24,198 bases of DNA. It comes from Desulfuromusa sp. GTDB lineage: Bacteria; Desulfobacterota; Desulfuromonadia; Desulfuromonadales; Geopsychrobacteraceae. A program made the position numbers and the translations under genes. Shown piece by piece: positions 18,701-24,198 of the stretch. The notes beneath the pieces were generated by a model that was not told where the DNA came from, did not search any database, and worked only from the letters and a program-made list of their open reading frames with translations. Every line of letters begins with the position of its first letter. The stretch's first letter is position 1. The stretch lies in assembly GCA_029934755.1 (NCBI GenBank), contig JAOZLQ010000013.1, forward strand, positions 1-24,198, given 5' to 3'.

Positions 18701-21700
18701 ATAGATAGACTCGCCCAACTTCAAACTTGAGTTAACCATAGAGATGCCGTCGCCAATACTTACTCTGATCTGATCCAAGAGCGCTGGGCTGATGGCGCCA
18801 GCCGAACCTACTTCTCCTGCAGCCATAAGGCAGAGGTCGATAAGATTATTGACATTTGAAACATAATCGACGCCCCAATCTATCCCTGCTTGGACATCTT
18901 TTTGCGATATGCCAATTCCCATGCCAGATAGTGCATCGAGAGCTCCTAATTGCTCGAGAGCTTGAGCCCCACCTTGAGCAGATGTTCGACCAAAACGAAG
19001 GACGCCGAGGACGGCTTTCCCCACATCAACGCCTGAACCAAATCCAATTTTTTCGTATGAACAGTTGGTTTGACAGGTGTTGATATTTGGTGTTCCAGTC
19101 CCTGAAGGGTTGAAATTACCGATTCCTGCTTCAGAAAGGCCATTGAGTTGAAATATATCGACAATGTCAAAATGGGTGAGCCCAACAAACGATTTGCTGG
19201 CTTTAAATGTTCTTGAATCAAAAGAATCTGTGATAAAGGGATTTTCGTCTACTGTTTGACTATCGGCGGTCGCAGAGTTGTAGCTGTCTGCTCGGGCATC
19301 AATAAAACCCTGATCAAGAGCGTAGGTATTAACAAATCGCAATTTCTGAGTGGTGAAGGTCAAAAGCCCTGTGCGGTCTACGACTTGACTGCCGCTGCTG
19401 CCATTATGGGAAATAAATGGGACTTTAGCTCCTCGGGCTGTGTGGTGAATACGGATCTCCCGTTCGCCAAAGAGGCTCATATTGATTTTACCGGTAACTT
19501 TGATCAGCCACTCGTCTGTGGGGGGGGCATCAGTCGGCGGTTGTTTGTGATCACCATGGTAGGTGCGGAAACGGAAAGGCGTTTCCTGACCGAAGAGCGC
19601 CTCCGGTTGAAACCCCTGTCCCATGAATAGAAGGTTGCTGCCTACAGGGGAGTATGCAAACGCCCCAATTCTGCCGATTTCTGTGTCGCGGATAGACTGA
19701 GTCGCGAAAACATCTATATTGACATTGGCGATATTGCCATCGGGTTTAATATCGAGACTAATGCGTAAGGGATCAGCTTGCACATTACGAATAATCCCGT
19801 TGATATCTGTTTGGCTTCCGGGGATATCAGTATTGGGGATGGCGAATTCTTGTCCCCCAAATTCATCGGTGACATCAAGACGCAGGGAGGCACTTTCGAT
19901 ATGGATCGTCTCCTTCCGCCCAGATCGATCCAAATGGAGTCTTGGCCCGGGGTGGAGTGTTGCATGCCAATAGGCCAGAGAAATTTCTTCCGGGGTCTTT
20001 AAACCCTCATCATTGAGAATAATCTGCAGATCGCTATCGAGGCTTGCAGAAAATTCAAATGCTGCGCTGGTAGGATAGGGAATTGATAGGTACCCTTCAA
20101 CGAGAGAATCGATCATGCTTGATTGTTGAAACTCAAGTCGAACCCCATCTAAACTTGCTGTGAAATCACCAACCAAATGGAATTTTTTGTCGCGAGTTTC
20201 GAGCCATGTTCCATTGACTCCAGTTGAAGTGAGGCAAAAAACACCATTTTTCAGCTTTTTCAAATAATCAGGCGTGAAACCATAATTATTAGTGGCTACT
20301 GCTGTAGACATTGCCCCCGTAGATTCAGTGTCTTCAGTTGATGCATTTTGATTTGTCACGGGGACTTCAGGCCAAGGTAGCTCGAAAGTCCCACCAGAAA
20401 GAAGTAAGCCGCCTCTCTCTGAGGCCTTAATGGTCATTTTTGCCCGTTGATGACCAACCCATTTTGCCATCTCTTTTGAATCTTGTGGCCAATTGCTGTT
20501 AGATTCCAAATTAATTGGCTGGGCGGCAGTCGGTTGCTGTAGTTGTAAGTCTAATTCAGAAGTTTTTTCATTAGAAGGGGGAGTGCTTCCTTGTAAGGTT
20601 GCTGGAATAATCAGTCTGGCACTTTCTGGGAGATATGGAACCCCTGATAATTGTACGCTGGGGAGGTTGTTCTTAATTTCTTCGGTTTGAAAGCCGAACG
20701 GTTTTCCACTCCTAATCAATCTGGTGAGGTGAGCAAATCGCAAGGGCTCGCTTCCGTATTGGTCTGGAAGTGTCAACCTTCCAGCTAGGTCTATTCCGCC
20801 AACGCCATCTTTGACGATTTGAAATACTCCAGAAAGAAATTCCAGTTTGTAATTAAATGGGGCTAGTAAATCAATCTGGTGATTTGTTGCCTCTCCAAAA
20901 AAAGCCGGTAATGTTGTCGGACTTACCAATTGTGCATCCCCTTGCAACATTCCTTCATTGGATAACTCAAGGCGGCTGAATCGACCCAAGAGGTAGGAAA
21001 TATTAGCTGCGGGCATGAGGCCTAGTTCTGGATGATCAGAGCGTTCGCGAACCCGTGCCCGAATTGCCCCTCCGCTGAGAATCATTCCTTGCCAGATGGG
21101 GTCTGATGACATTTGATCGCTTGCGAGATGTTCGGAAAAATCAACCAGAAGGGCCGCTCCAGCTAAACGGATATCGAGATCATTTCTGGCGATACTCATA
21201 TCTTTATAGTCGCGGGAAAATCGGGATTCTGCTAAAAATTCCCCGCCATTAAGAATATCTATGTCGGTAAAGTTAACAAGATTTGATCCGGCGGTATGAA
21301 ACTGTTCTGGCAGTTGGAAGGATAAGTCGGCTTTTGCTTGCTGAGAAAGGAGTTCAAGCCGTTGCAGTGTGATTGGATAACTGTGTTCTTTGTTTTGTCC
21401 CAGTGCAAGCAGAGGCTTTGTGCTGTCTTTTAGCTTCGCCTGACCACTTGTTACTTTGCCATAGAGCGGTGACCCTTCCTGAGTATATGTCAGGTCGTGA
21501 AAGGCGAGAGGGACTTTTGTGTCGATCAGGTTTCCGTGCCAGTACGTCGAGGCCTCCCCAGATAATGTCCCATTTTCTTGGCGCTGATACTTGTGAACCT
21601 CAAGGGTGAAACCAGCCATTTCAAGAAAGCGGGGACGTCCACTGTCCACGGTTGTATAAAGCGGAGATTGAGGGGCTATTCCACTGATGCTGACATTGAA

Positions 21701-23770
21701 CTTCCCTGGTAATCCCGGTAGCTCCACGGTGGATGATGAGTGGGCTTGTTCTTGGTCGCCTTTGTGGAGTTCGATGGGGCTATTATTGTCTTTCCAAACC
21801 AGTGCTGACTCTTTTATTGGGGCGTCAGTTGCTATCTCAAAGAAAAACGGATAACTCTCTGGATATGATGATTCGCTGCCGAAAAAGGCGGCAGCTTTTC
21901 TAAGGGCATCGGCAGTTGCCCGCAGGTCGTCTTTGTTGAATCGTTTAAGGCTGCCGTTGCTGACAGATTCCAAGCATGAAATCTTATCGATACCTGTTTT
22001 GCTGCTACAAATAGAAGCTTGCCCGACCGTTTTCTCTTGCTTGTTGATTTGGCCAAAAAAATTAACTTTTGGGCTTAGCTTTTCAGCGATAGCCACAAGT
22101 TTATCTTTAATTTTTTGTTGCCAAGCAATACAGGCATTTTTTTGGGCTAAGTAGGCATCAATAAAACCGTTGTCTGAAATTTTAGCCTGAAAAAATACAG
22201 GTGTTCCCTCATCGCTATTGAACCACCCATCATCACTAATGGACTGTTTGTCTCCCGATTTTGTCTCCATTGTTGTTACTTGGGCTGACAGAAGTTCACT
22301 CGAGAGAAGGGGGGATTTTTTAAATATATCTGCCGGTGGAGAAACGGTTTCTACAAAAAATGAGGTCGATACTCCGCAGGAGAGTGATGGAAAAACATGG
22401 GGCTTAACTTCCGCAATTTCTTGAAAATTGAGACCTGAGGTAGATGTTGTTGTGGAGGCTGCCCAGTTAATGACGACCTGATCAAGTGAAGTTTCTTTGT
22501 TCAGAACGGACAAAGATAATTGCCCTTGATTTTCCAACATTGGGACTCCCCAGCCATGACTCAACGCAAAAAAGCTGTGAGCGGGTAGAGTTGGAATAAA
22601 GCGGCGGCCGATAAGTCGATCACCATTTTTTATTTCTATGGTCAAGTTTTGTTGATCATGAACTGTGGAGTTTTCTATGCGGGGGTTGATGTAAATTGTC
22701 TGCCCAGCGGTCAATTCGGTGTTGTAGCTAATATTTTGACTTTCTTTCAGTAGAGAAGAAGAAGCTGTCCCCCTGTTACTAAATGATCCAATGAGGCTAT
22801 TTGTTGTCGATCCAACTGTATTGACCCGACCGCTATGATCTTGCCCCATTTGAGCAGTTATCCCTGTAGCACGGAAAAAAACTCCACCGGTAAAGCTCTG
22901 ATTGTATTCAGGGCGGATACGAAATAGCTGTTTTGCGCTAGCCGCTAGAGCCTCTCCCTGATTATTTAATGCTTCAACTTGCCATTCGTAGAGTTTCTCG
23001 TCCTGAAGTTTTGTCAGTAGAGAGGTGGGGGGCTTGTAATGGCTATCGCGTGTTTGAATTTGCAGGATAGTGGATAGATTTTTGCTAGAGGATTGGTCTC
23101 TGTAGCGTTTACTTTTGGTCCCAGAGAGCATCCCGCTTAAAGGCCAGACATTGATTTGGTAAAGTGTATCTTTTTGCAGGGCACTCCAAGAGAAATTAAG
23201 CTGCGTCCGTTTTGTCCAGCTATCATCGACCGGAGAATAAAGGTCGATAGCTGATTTGTTGAGTTGTATATTGGTGTCTACAAAGTAGGTGATTGACGGA
23301 ACAGAAAAATGGACAAACGGCTTGAGGATACGAAAACTAACCTGATGTTGCCCCGGCTCAAATGTTGGGAGCGGGGGTATGTCGTCGGTTGTAAGATCTA
23401 AACTGCTCCCGTAAACGAGCCCACGGCTCCCTTGTTGAATAACTCGGCCGTCGACAAACCATTGCCACTGCAAGGTTCCATTGCCGGTATATTTTATTTT
23501 TGCCAGAGCTTTTACTTTCCCATTGAGTGGGACTGTGGCGTCTCCTTGTAAATTGTCAGCAAAGAAAAGCTCTATCCGATTGATGGTGAGCGGGCCGCCG
23601 GTTGTTCCCTGGTTGTTACTGGATGTTTGGATATCGATATCGACATTGATGGGACTAACCGCCCATAGGGAGTTCGACATGCAAAAGAAAAAAAGCATAA
23701 CGAGAAAAGTCGATAGAAAAATATGACTTTTCTGACGATTATTTTTGTTGGGATAGCGACCGTTTATCAT
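9725..23770 (-). CDS. Giant exported mosaic protein (4681 residues), unknown function
   Basis: One unbroken 14-kb frame. A signal peptide with a basic start (NKNNRQK) and hydrophobic core leads to a likely cut after Ala37 (SLWA). In order: an Ig-like domain (about 45-150), an FN3-like domain (about 165-285), a CARDB-like beta region (about 320-435), and a long beta-rich stretch to about 1550, part of it with repeated short strands (about 834-1004). A helical region runs about 1560-2320, then a second beta module (about 2318-2800) with tyrosine/glycine-rich strands faintly like YD-repeat proteins. A long helical, cysteine-containing region runs about 2800-4230, and a beta-rich C-terminal domain about 4340-4681 ends EELEEK. 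No protease, glycosidase, LPXTG, dockerin or CxxCH motif was seen. Domain names are pattern judgements. ATG at 23770 has AGGA 5 nt before it and a TGATG overlap with the upstream gene; the in-frame codon at 23788 lies inside that gene. Probably periplasmic, surface or secreted. Confidence 0.85.
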   Translation of the reverse strand: MINGRYPNKNNRQKSHIFLSTFLVMLFFFCMSNSLWAVSPINVDIDIQTSSNNQGTTGGPLTINRIELFFADNLQGDATVPLNGKVKALAKIKYTGNGTLQWQWFVDGRVIQQGSRGLVYGSSLDLTTDDIPPLPTFEPGQHQVSFRILKPFVHFSVPSITYFVDTNIQLNKSAIDLYSPVDDSWTKRTQLNFSWSALQKDTLYQINVWPLSGMLSGTKSKRYRDQSSSKNLSTILQIQTRDSHYKPPTSLLTKLQDEKLYEWQVEALNNQGEALAASAKQLFRIRPEYNQSFTGGVFFRATGITAQMGQDHSGRVNTVGSTTNSLIGSFSNRGTASSSLLKESQNISYNTELTAGQTIYINPRIENSTVHDQQNLTIEIKNGDRLIGRRFIPTLPAHSFFALSHGWGVPMLENQGQLSLSVLNKETSLDQVVINWAASTTTSTSGLNFQEIAEVKPHVFPSLSCGVSTSFFVETVSPPADIFKKSPLLSSELLSAQVTTMETKSGDKQSISDDGWFNSDEGTPVFFQAKISDNGFIDAYLAQKNACIAWQQKIKDKLVAIAEKLSPKVNFFGQINKQEKTVGQASICSSKTGIDKISCLESVSNGSLKRFNKDDLRATADALRKAAAFFGSESSYPESYPFFFEIATDAPIKESALVWKDNNSPIELHKGDQEQAHSSSTVELPGLPGKFNVSISGIAPQSPLYTTVDSGRPRFLEMAGFTLEVHKYQRQENGTLSGEASTYWHGNLIDTKVPLAFHDLTYTQEGSPLYGKVTSGQAKLKDSTKPLLALGQNKEHSYPITLQRLELLSQQAKADLSFQLPEQFHTAGSNLVNFTDIDILNGGEFLAESRFSRDYKDMSIARNDLDIRLAGAALLVDFSEHLASDQMSSDPIWQGMILSGGAIRARVRERSDHPELGLMPAANISYLLGRFSRLELSNEGMLQGDAQLVSPTTLPAFFGEATNHQIDLLAPFNYKLEFLSGVFQIVKDGVGGIDLAGRLTLPDQYGSEPLRFAHLTRLIRSGKPFGFQTEEIKNNLPSVQLSGVPYLPESARLIIPATLQGSTPPSNEKTSELDLQLQQPTAAQPINLESNSNWPQDSKEMAKWVGHQRAKMTIKASERGGLLLSGGTFELPWPEVPVTNQNASTEDTESTGAMSTAVATNNYGFTPDYLKKLKNGVFCLTSTGVNGTWLETRDKKFHLVGDFTASLDGVRLEFQQSSMIDSLVEGYLSIPYPTSAAFEFSASLDSDLQIILNDEGLKTPEEISLAYWHATLHPGPRLHLDRSGRKETIHIESASLRLDVTDEFGGQEFAIPNTDIPGSQTDINGIIRNVQADPLRISLDIKPDGNIANVNIDVFATQSIRDTEIGRIGAFAYSPVGSNLLFMGQGFQPEALFGQETPFRFRTYHGDHKQPPTDAPPTDEWLIKVTGKINMSLFGEREIRIHHTARGAKVPFISHNGSSGSQVVDRTGLLTFTTQKLRFVNTYALDQGFIDARADSYNSATADSQTVDENPFITDSFDSRTFKASKSFVGLTHFDIVDIFQLNGLSEAGIGNFNPSGTGTPNINTCQTNCSYEKIGFGSGVDVGKAVLGVLRFGRTSAQGGAQALEQLGALDALSGMGIGISQKDVQAGIDWGVDYVSNVNNLIDLCLMAAGEVGSAGAISPALLDQIRVSIGDGISMVNSSLKLGESIYIGHLHGTEYDLGVQMLHIYEMLLDAVEMAVLYDEFDSDELIKLLLDAADQATVSLITLESAHLGNIELGSLNMDDMDFGSLGRIDPEAMDLSTMPKLSAPIIALNFGRLPIKIAQQIYSVGDLTPEVNLDIFHTAFGSSLGLLDFLDGKRTDSQQSSGSSFHLDQNIYDFLHFGLDMANTITTKDFVGPKGEISTKQLFNLLETITQFLCTYQKEIGQGLGMAGVDAQDKQNISRSIAASRLVVANLQKLNDQLKQTPVIPADKMVKDFIFPVIDTLLGSEGGLTPCSNEAPATTSCGNLPPIGKETKLALSVVKETLVIAMELETSDGEIDPIDTLKHIKRYLILFQDCATLFPADIPFAKMDKNIDDLIAIIEPLKNENNDAKAALEVADILMTLFEERADSMSEITLDKQSRALLGTLHAVDSAALVAVNKGNNYQPVDAIRSSRKILNTLPKYVDSGTHEYRQLDTGTGIINEVLRVVEENNGQMNTMTADEMLALAERSLHIVQEKMDNELQDSEKKNLKISLMVLHYSRMALKKVGAEQGTIDDLFASIKEILPTEKDILAYMQAISQLLDEGKKNSADSGQENLAQLIRTIIEDALNQGISPAAEKELRLALLYLNQIKSGNCQFLYTADEQGNLNFIRTTCDDGITREFSTNDNLLTLTYPSGSQRYPFGATEQHRVLYDLDIAPYRAALGKPEGDPERQQAVQDICQRLNPADFDSATMISLQSKTSNGATVSWKAAESILTTQETTPSCPVAASYGQVLSPPQLSSTGEPIIQSEYQLLARTWHDSNMASCLQWSQNTSQINRFWDNGNKTAYLYHGMEEQSPRLDTVTTHTGTVTWNGKQYRVNYHRDNADTSQSTLKIEDPVTGATDSVLLPQEYSFNPDSIAPPQDTVIQQKTVIQAGHTDTYDFAHRLYWRQTAPNPQWEFYQMADSLPLPQGIHVGQPPAQSIAANPSAYTLLVRMDGETAYNPDGTPLTEPLELPNGVTLRPGSLHISIDGIDFHSISNHVTSELVDGLAVEKVTLDSGMIMSRWTDNDGVKHLKEEVSGMDGTIRLEIHTEELTDGSVRETTTNRMQLPATYIRRVKNNNQIETFVWKEGEQPVRQDDIITIGQYVTAIDSDGSPITSMPQLSPANIIEQMAITPYLAAEVVITALPNPTTFSMFINAIKKIEEITNLQAQNVAGITNRISYLKASVYNNYLTTLLQKAGKQKNDLSLLRGQMMQCDEIKKEKENGHTVPDCTAPAVGTTDPLTEIVATYGMLTEPQTYAHLQINSTNLHDGIAEVLGQRYRIARAALNSHDTMWNRDLVIKVMTTARNFGSEVYQKVCGSDNPPRVEDVVIQRTCLTASQAVQQMTEQAAGQSSTELTLQRMLATLTYNQLATCPTREDLQQHPEEYPELSNNPDYNPDNLDSSSMLPRVNSAQNEICPSPTNEPNIDIGSRIRASMCNDGNLRSLCFCDHSKLWWILSNIKSNFSKDEGKVTEGNNNSISFFETQAKHLKSLDNLSKGIVTNIPGLDSGLFGPTTNEQEAFDHYCEKKFGISKTQYNAQQLSMCSSSVVDYARENAGGAEGESPDFEAERREVERAIDQGIAAQERRCLENQDTEACANAENHRKRQKERTQAVAKATSKKVDEKVTEELDSFCTEATSADEILTRLKYWQQVYHDLHKRGVNELSQYDTLVNLWLQNVVADVEHNIINDNTIKRVRCAINLAATLGVLRIAKPAEDFIAEYKDAFFENILYAEGWPIGINITFDISSLIDINIDTDAGKEQLINIIKAAYSAKRQTMFTEKTPLSIAQFNNIALAVMAMADNGTLFTKDDFFTALDLTTNDPQTAINDVLNQAITASSTCLTQSQVHCGMEQVKQLLSLAATAQLLERDPQAVLATAKAKEIIEQMFNESAVANIDFSELRLLLENILNTGDACHDNVVAIMASLYQGMTELGTDLVNHLAEFGEMIAALQLDIPDFKTQIMPDLLAEIPIAPQLLDCTERLRLALLHLKKGLEFSLPTDPGFAFTKLADTLSRDFARATDPDRAVIAGQAAMRAAELLVDEIVDKADQLFSTGASGNNSQGIDVTAMAEIISELVTTSVAQAGGFADQHQTQIKTVLEKLKSSGLLDKLIPDNNVATIITKSALNAALTTTISGLDQNTISQLDFDISDFLRDTQAQLESSTNREAQKISKTMAIPLSIIDFLLPLASDPQQNINEDMAITVVHFIGESLQRDPVTGLVNQLNVPALPPVINEVGSILQEAGRDDYPAYIVGECTDFLVTSLWPDQPIIGLTLNWGTSYLISTIDDNLEGKFQRLQDQQIGIPNLVSQLQTTPEFSSLNLPDQIFTVPAAAMVSLLKNRDQLLSNNDKQRTEAFSSIVADSLNIALPRLRINGCGERHPLACMVNTIGHSDELVEGFKQEKMVNMGIKLVGISEKWLQKETTGSDLAFTPLLKSFKDIASAGDEIEIALTAMIKLPEITKQVIEMANSVPPEWQKYLDMFALDCNKTPLILAPPDRCSGLMPFNAALQGLENLRMTLLQDVYTGQSPLNSVDTNGSQWGYLKTMPILNPPESPGDTLMSMLPTITPDDAGRLDNPTDALVAYIDYGRMLLNLASVLKGKAGTPRYANQIMEESIFSGLIGDPGAFFSGAAGGLLMSSELGKPKDSVTAEIVGTFKLPVLGSIAGQLSMGYGLGTNAYVRIRGGAEIPDFANLFDSAQDMPGHDSFETVANDISRGNIIGSLSGYLEGELYCETSSNLALCPPEELSHSLSYLFHAGISMDMLNIDSTMSGNINAHDHTGDLCIDINTSIGSASGGLWLHPDTEDGMGLALSTGINFNLHIEQGLVGFTLNPGVTGGLFATQNNDSITTGICLTPFIEGKFHLLDQEWEVAPELPLSVFPKEYRVGDSVKHGLGFTYTACVDTEQKKCAAGYLFIPVDDPESQEISLEINTNNIGIGKFPERSDDRPWGGMPEAIFETCNPLQHCVELEEK

Positions 23771-24198
23771 CAGAATCCTATGCTCCAATCGATGGGCTTA
23801 GAGAAACTCAGCAGATTAAAGTTGAGAAATATGGACCAGTCTTTCTGATCGTTTTCCGGATTGATTTTGTCATCGACACGGTTGTAGTTAAATGTCAGTG
23901 CCAAGGTTTGGCTTCCGGCATATTTGAAGTATTGCTCTGTCAGTGTACTTAAGTTGAAAGCGAGCCGTAAGCTACCGTTGTAAGTGATCGAGTCCGAGCT
24001 GTTGTCCGAGGTGTCTTGATGGCTTACCGATCCTTGCAGGTTGCTGGTTATATAGTCTTGCCACAACGGAGCTGATGTCGTTAGACTGGCGACTTCTGAA
24101 TATGTTGTGAGTCCATTTGAACTGGTTGTTGTGACATAATTTAATGCTGGAGCCAGAGAATACCCGGATGCTGGTGTTAGGTTGCCGGAGAGGCTAAA
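23770..24198 (-). CDS. Outer-membrane beta-barrel protein, 5' end outside the window
   Basis: The frame is open from the window edge to a TGA at 23770, so only the last 142 residues are seen. They consist of alternating polar/hydrophobic strands (SLRLAFNLSTL, QTLALTFNYNRV, WSIFLNFNLLSF), turns rich in Asp, Asn and Ser, and a final strand ending IDWSIGF. A terminal Phe with alternating hydrophobic residues is the beta-signal recognised by the BAM machinery. The protein is therefore almost certainly in the outer membrane. No TonB box or plug can be judged because the N-terminus is missing. A TTG at 24066 is inside the gene and is not the start. The stop overlaps the giant gene's ATG by one base, so this is the preceding gene of the operon and a likely outer-membrane partner of the giant protein. 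Confidence 0.75.
   Translation of the reverse strand, partial: FSLSGNLTPASGYSLAPALNYVTTTSSNGLTTYSEVASLTTSAPLWQDYITSNLQGSVSHQDTSDNSSDSITYNGSLRLAFNLSTLTEQYFKYAGSQTLALTFNYNRVDDKINPENDQKDWSIFLNFNLLSFSKPIDWSIGF
23771..23779 (-). promoter_or_regulatory. Ribosome-binding site setting the giant gene's start
   Basis: AGGA at 23779-23776 and a 5-nt spacer precede the ATG at 23770. This favours 23770 over the in-frame upstream start at 23788, which would extend the protein by six residues into the upstream gene. Confidence 0.6.

Noticed and set aside
19256..19630. 124-codon plus-strand frame opposite the giant gene, and many similar ones between 9762 and 23726
   Set aside because: All are shadows of the giant gene in other frames; the minus-strand frame is uninterrupted and has a signal peptide and domain-like content.
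9725..23770. Nonribosomal peptide or polyketide synthase as an explanation for the giant size
   Set aside because: No adenylation, condensation, ketosynthase or carrier motifs, and a signal peptide is present.

Overview
The window reads as ordinary chromosome from a Gram-negative bacterium. The evidence is an outer-membrane-type beta-barrel C-terminus ending in Phe, several Sec signal peptides and a YbcJ-type S4 protein. The mix (DUF362-ferredoxin protein, Gre-like factor, YbiT-like ABC-F, large exported FN3/IPT proteins) suggests a Desulfuromonas/Geobacter-type anaerobe, but that placement is inference and no rRNA or marker gene is present to prove it. There are no tRNA, rRNA, CRISPR, transposase or phage structural genes.

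Left third (1-7600), housekeeping and accessory genes in short units. A YcxB-like membrane protein and a DUF362/2x[4Fe-4S] protein lie on the minus strand. Divergent from them is an aspartate/glutamate-type racemase followed after 4 nt by a Gre-family elongation-factor-like protein. Convergent to that pair is a tight minus-strand trio joined by 1-nt stop/start overlaps: a spermidine-synthase-like methyltransferase, a YbcJ-like S4 RNA-binding protein and a small membrane protein. Beyond a palindromic intergenic repeat comes a YbiT-like ABC-F ATPase. Its leader holds an intrinsic terminator about 35 nt before the start codon and a 12-codon upstream ORF, an arrangement that suggests attenuation. 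A 181-bp inverted-repeat element fills much of the remaining non-coding stretch, followed by a plus-strand dNMP-kinase-like P-loop gene.

Right two thirds (7598-24198), one minus-strand operon of exported proteins: an outer-membrane beta-barrel protein (5' end outside the window), a single uninterrupted 4681-residue exported protein occupying 14 kb, a protein of four FN3 domains, and a carboxypeptidase-regulatory-like/IPT domain protein. All junctions are overlapping or nearly so (TGATG, 4 nt, ATGA), which implies co-expression and a joint job at the cell envelope or outside the cell. This operon is the most likely undescribed system here. I cannot assign it a function from sequence alone; its overall design is an outer-membrane protein, a giant mosaic partner and two small Ig-fold accessory proteins.
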